Shown piece after piece: positions 61,746-64,000 of a stretch of DNA of 64,000 nt. Below the pieces are notes generated by a model that was given only the letters and a program-made list of their open reading frames with translations, was not told where the DNA came from and searched no databases. Origin of the DNA: Bacillota bacterium (GTDB taxonomy: Bacteria; Bacillota; Clostridia; Lachnospirales; Lachnospiraceae); contig JAEXOU010000012.1 in NCBI GenBank assembly GCA_023439125.1, positions 186,001-250,000 of the forward strand, given 5' to 3'. Positions within the stretch are counted from its first letter, which is position 1, and every line of letters begins with the position of its first letter. A program made the translations under genes and the position numbers.

Positions 61746-62216
61746 CTAATTCTTTTTGATTGCAACATAAATTTCAACTGTCTTTTCGTTTTCATAAACT
61801 AAAGGAATACAGATATTTGCAGCATAGTTATTTTTAAACGATACTGTGCCTTTACATATAGTAGGTGGCGTAATATCAATTGAGATTCCCTTTGTAGAGA
61901 ATACAGTAGCCGTATTGCCAAGTATCATATTACAAAGTTCTGATATAGCACTCTCAGCTAACTCATCTAGCGCAGTTAACTGCATCATACACATTTTAGA
62001 TGCAAGATCTAATGCAACTTCATTATCGAAGCTTAGTATTACCTGTCCAGTCATCGCTCCGGTTACTCCAAGCATAATTAATAGAGACTTATCTCCAAAC
62101 ACTGCTTCCCTAGTATACGGTTTACCTACTTTTGTATCTATAAATACCATATCTTTTAATACTTTAGTTGCAGCAATTAAGAATGAGTTAATATAATCTG
62201 CGTTGATAGCTGCCAT
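61746..62216 (-). CDS. cheX: Chemotaxis phosphatase CheX
   Basis: A 156-residue CheC/CheX/FliY-type phosphatase that removes phosphate from CheY-P. ESAISELCNMILGN has the CheX active pattern S-x3-E-x2-N in one copy, as in CheX rather than CheC with two. SFDNEVALDLASKMCMM and ISIDITPPTICKGTVSF are other CheX segments. ATG follows GGAGG. No other chemotaxis gene is near, so it is an orphan locus between an aminotransferase and trmL. Confidence 0.88.
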   Translation of the reverse strand: MAAINADYINSFLIAATKVLKDMVFIDTKVGKPYTREAVFGDKSLLIMLGVTGAMTGQVILSFDNEVALDLASKMCMMQLTALDELAESAISELCNMILGNTATVFSTKGISIDITPPTICKGTVSFKNNYAANICIPLVYENEKTVEIYVAIKKN

Positions 62217-62305
62217 CCTTCATCCTCCTATGTATCTCTACGCTATTGCGTATCGATTTTCCTTTATTAGTATATACCAATTCTATCACATGCCTAAATA
62301 CATAA

Positions 62306-63475
62306 TCAACTATTTTTCAGTGCATTCTCGACAAAACTCGACATACGTGAAAGAGCTTCTTTTAAGTTTTCAATTGAATATGCATATGAAATACGTAAGA
62401 ATCCTTCTCCGCAATCTCCAAACGCTGTACCTGGCACTACTGCAACCTTTTGTTCCTGTAACAACTTAGTTGCAAACTCATCACTTGTCATTCCAAGTTT
62501 CTTAATACAAGGAAATACATAAAATGCTCCAAATGGTTCAAAGCAATCCAGCCCCATTTCACGTAATGCATTGACGACATAACGACGTCTTTTATCATAT
62601 GCATCACGCATCCTTATAACGTCATTATCCCCATTACGCAATGCTTCTACAGCTGCATACTGGCTCGTAGTAGGCGCACACATGATTGCAAATTGATGAA
62701 TTTTTGTCATCTGTTCAATAATCATCTTTGGACCAGCTGCATATCCAAGTCTCCAACCTGTCATTGCATAGGACTTAGAAAACCCATTAATCACGATTGT
62801 CCGTTCCTGCATCCCTGGAAGGCTCGCAATTGAAGTATGCTTTCCATTATAAGTAAGCTCACAATAAATTTCATCTGATATTACAAATAAATCCTTTTCA
62901 ATGACAACCTGTGCGATCTCTTCTAACTCTTCTTTTGTCATAACCGCCCCTGTTGGGTTGTTCGGAAATGGCATAATTAAGATCTTTGTTTTTGATGTAA
63001 TTGCATCTAACAATTCTTGTTTCGTTAACTTAAATTCATTTTCTTGCTTTAGCTCAATAACCACTGGCACTCCATCTGCTAATGTAACACATGGTAAATA
63101 TGATACATAACTTGGTTGTGGGATGATTACCTCATCGCCCTCCTCTACCATAGCACGTAGCGCCATATCAATGGCTTCACTACCTCCTACCGTAACTACA
63201 ACTTCATGTTTATAATCATAAGCTAAATCACATCTTCTTTTTAGATAATTGACTATCTCTTTTCGTAATTCCAATGTTCCTGCATTTGAGGTATAAAATG
63301 TTCTTCCCTTTTCTAACGAAAAGATACCTTCCTCTCGAATATGCCATGGTGTGTCAAAATCAGGCTCACCAACACCAAGGGAAATCGCATCTTTCATCTC
63401 ATTTACAATATCAAAAAATTTACGAATACCAGAAGGTTGAATATGTACGACTTTACTATTTAATGGATTTCTCAA
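62306..63475 (-). CDS. Class I/II PLP aminotransferase (PatA/AspC-like)
   Basis: A 389-residue fold-type I aminotransferase. SLGVGEPDFDTPWHIREEG, YTSNAGTLELRKEI, PFPNNPTGAVMTKEEL and the PLP lysine in INGFSKSYAMTGWRLGYAAG are family marks, with FLRISYAYS near the end holding the substrate-carboxylate arginine. The start is TTG and shares TTGA with the stop of the Lrp-type gene upstream, which suggests translational coupling. The regulator probably senses an amino acid that is a substrate or product here. Exact substrate unknown. Confidence 0.9.
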   Translation of the reverse strand: MRNPLNSKVVHIQPSGIRKFFDIVNEMKDAISLGVGEPDFDTPWHIREEGIFSLEKGRTFYTSNAGTLELRKEIVNYLKRRCDLAYDYKHEVVVTVGGSEAIDMALRAMVEEGDEVIIPQPSYVSYLPCVTLADGVPVVIELKQENEFKLTKQELLDAITSKTKILIMPFPNNPTGAVMTKEELEEIAQVVIEKDLFVISDEIYCELTYNGKHTSIASLPGMQERTIVINGFSKSYAMTGWRLGYAAGPKMIIEQMTKIHQFAIMCAPTTSQYAAVEALRNGDNDVIRMRDAYDKRRRYVVNALREMGLDCFEPFGAFYVFPCIKKLGMTSDEFATKLLQEQKVAVVPGTAFGDCGEGFLRISYAYSIENLKEALSRMSSFVENALKNS

Positions 63476-63957
63476 GGTGTAATCAACATCCTTTCATCTT
63501 CAATATCGTTTACCAATGGCATACCATGATCCTTATATTTCTTTAATACAAAGTGTGTTGCGGTACTAAGCACTGCTTCCATTGGGGCTAGCTTACTAGA
63601 TACAAACATTGCTACCTCTCGCATGCTCATACCTGTAATTATAACCGTTAAGTCAAAGCCACCAGACATCAAATAGACGGATTCTACCTCATCAAACTTA
63701 TAAATACGTTCTGCAATACGATCAAAACCTTGACCTCTTTGTGGGGTAACCTTTACCTCAATTAGTGCAGTTACTTTTTCACTCTCTGCTTTATCCCAAT
63801 TAATAAGAGTAGGATATCCACAGATAATAGATTCTTCTTCCAGCTCCTTGATTGTGGCCGCGACCGTAGCCTCCTCTACTCCTAGCATAATCGCTAAATC
63901 TTTAGCCGATAGCTTTGAGTTCTTGTCAATTGCCTTTAAAATCTTTTCTCTCAACAT
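63472..63957 (-). CDS. Lrp/AsnC-family transcriptional regulator
   Basis: A 161-residue regulator. The N-terminal helix-turn-helix is KLSAKDLAIMLGVEEATVAATIKELE. The C-terminal RAM domain has ALIEVKVTPQRGQGFDRIAERI and GGFDLTVIITGMSMREVAMFVSSKLAPM, which binds amino acids in related proteins. It heads an operon with the aminotransferase, overlapping by 4 bases. ATG with GGAGAGGAT upstream. The last 43 bases of the window hold only its upstream region. Confidence 0.92.
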   Translation of the reverse strand: MLREKILKAIDKNSKLSAKDLAIMLGVEEATVAATIKELEEESIICGYPTLINWDKAESEKVTALIEVKVTPQRGQGFDRIAERIYKFDEVESVYLMSGGFDLTVIITGMSMREVAMFVSSKLAPMEAVLSTATHFVLKKYKDHGMPLVNDIEDERMLITP

Positions 63958-64000
63958 GCAATCCTCTCCTTCTTTATATTATTTTACTTGTATTTTAGGC

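Overview
The window is a low-GC chromosomal stretch from a spore-forming, anaerobic Firmicute, most likely a Lachnospiraceae (Clostridium cluster XIVa) member. Support for this: AT-rich codons, strong AGGAGG ribosome binding sites, a spoIIID gene, a complete rnfCDGEAB cluster, several families typical of Lachnospiraceae (DUF4358, DUF5685, Cys-tailed J protein) and plant-polysaccharide genes (GH105 hydrolase, L-fucose-isomerase-like protein). The gene content resembles Lachnoclostridium phytofermentans, but I could not check that. No tRNA, rRNA, CRISPR array, prophage or transposase gene was seen.

Layout. 1-1.3 kb: end of the housekeeping sigma factor and plsC. 1.5-5.4 kb (minus): a four-gene operon of ECF sigma factor, membrane anti-sigma, MBOAT acyltransferase and DHHW protein, which looks like a stress-controlled envelope O-acylation module. 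5.7-18.5 kb: a DUF4358 lipoprotein, a PfkB sugar kinase, a DUF885 lipoprotein, a lipid kinase, a RecB-like-nuclease/DinG-type helicase fusion, a DUF1292 protein, a UvrD helicase, gltX and a zinc-ribbon membrane protein. 19.0-24.3 kb: the Rnf ion-pumping ferredoxin:NAD oxidoreductase operon. 24.9-27.3 kb: spoIIID preceded by a tight DUF5685 / J-protein / membrane-protein set. 27.4-33.1 kb: an ArsC/Spx-like protein, superoxide dismutase, two paralogous envelope FKBP/trigger-factor-like foldases, GH105 and MgtC. 33.5-46.9 kb: sugar isomerase, dCMP deaminase, amidohydrolase, a YtrA-type GntR/ABC operon with a visible operator, a glycosyltransferase, metY, a DUF4914 P-loop protein paired with a polytopic membrane protein, purE, DUF2294 and a GNAT acetyltransferase. 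47.0-52.0 kb: a response regulator/kinase pair with a MacB/Bce-like ABC exporter. 52.2-54.6 kb: rlmD-type methyltransferase and yhaM. 54.8-60.8 kb: mutS2, response regulator, sensor kinase and an HtrA-like protein that seems to lack its catalytic histidine. 61.2-64.0 kb: trmL, cheX, an aminotransferase and an Lrp regulator.

The most unusual non-coding content is a set of palindromic intergenic elements in at least three related families. Family 1 (six copies) has a conserved core and long outer arms whose sequences differ between copies but stay self-complementary. It occupies five of the eight convergent gene junctions. Family 2 is a roughly 260-bp inverted repeat with half-copies elsewhere. 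Family 3 ends in a long near-perfect hairpin. The three share short motifs and are sometimes joined end to end. They are candidate non-autonomous mobile elements that may also act as terminators.
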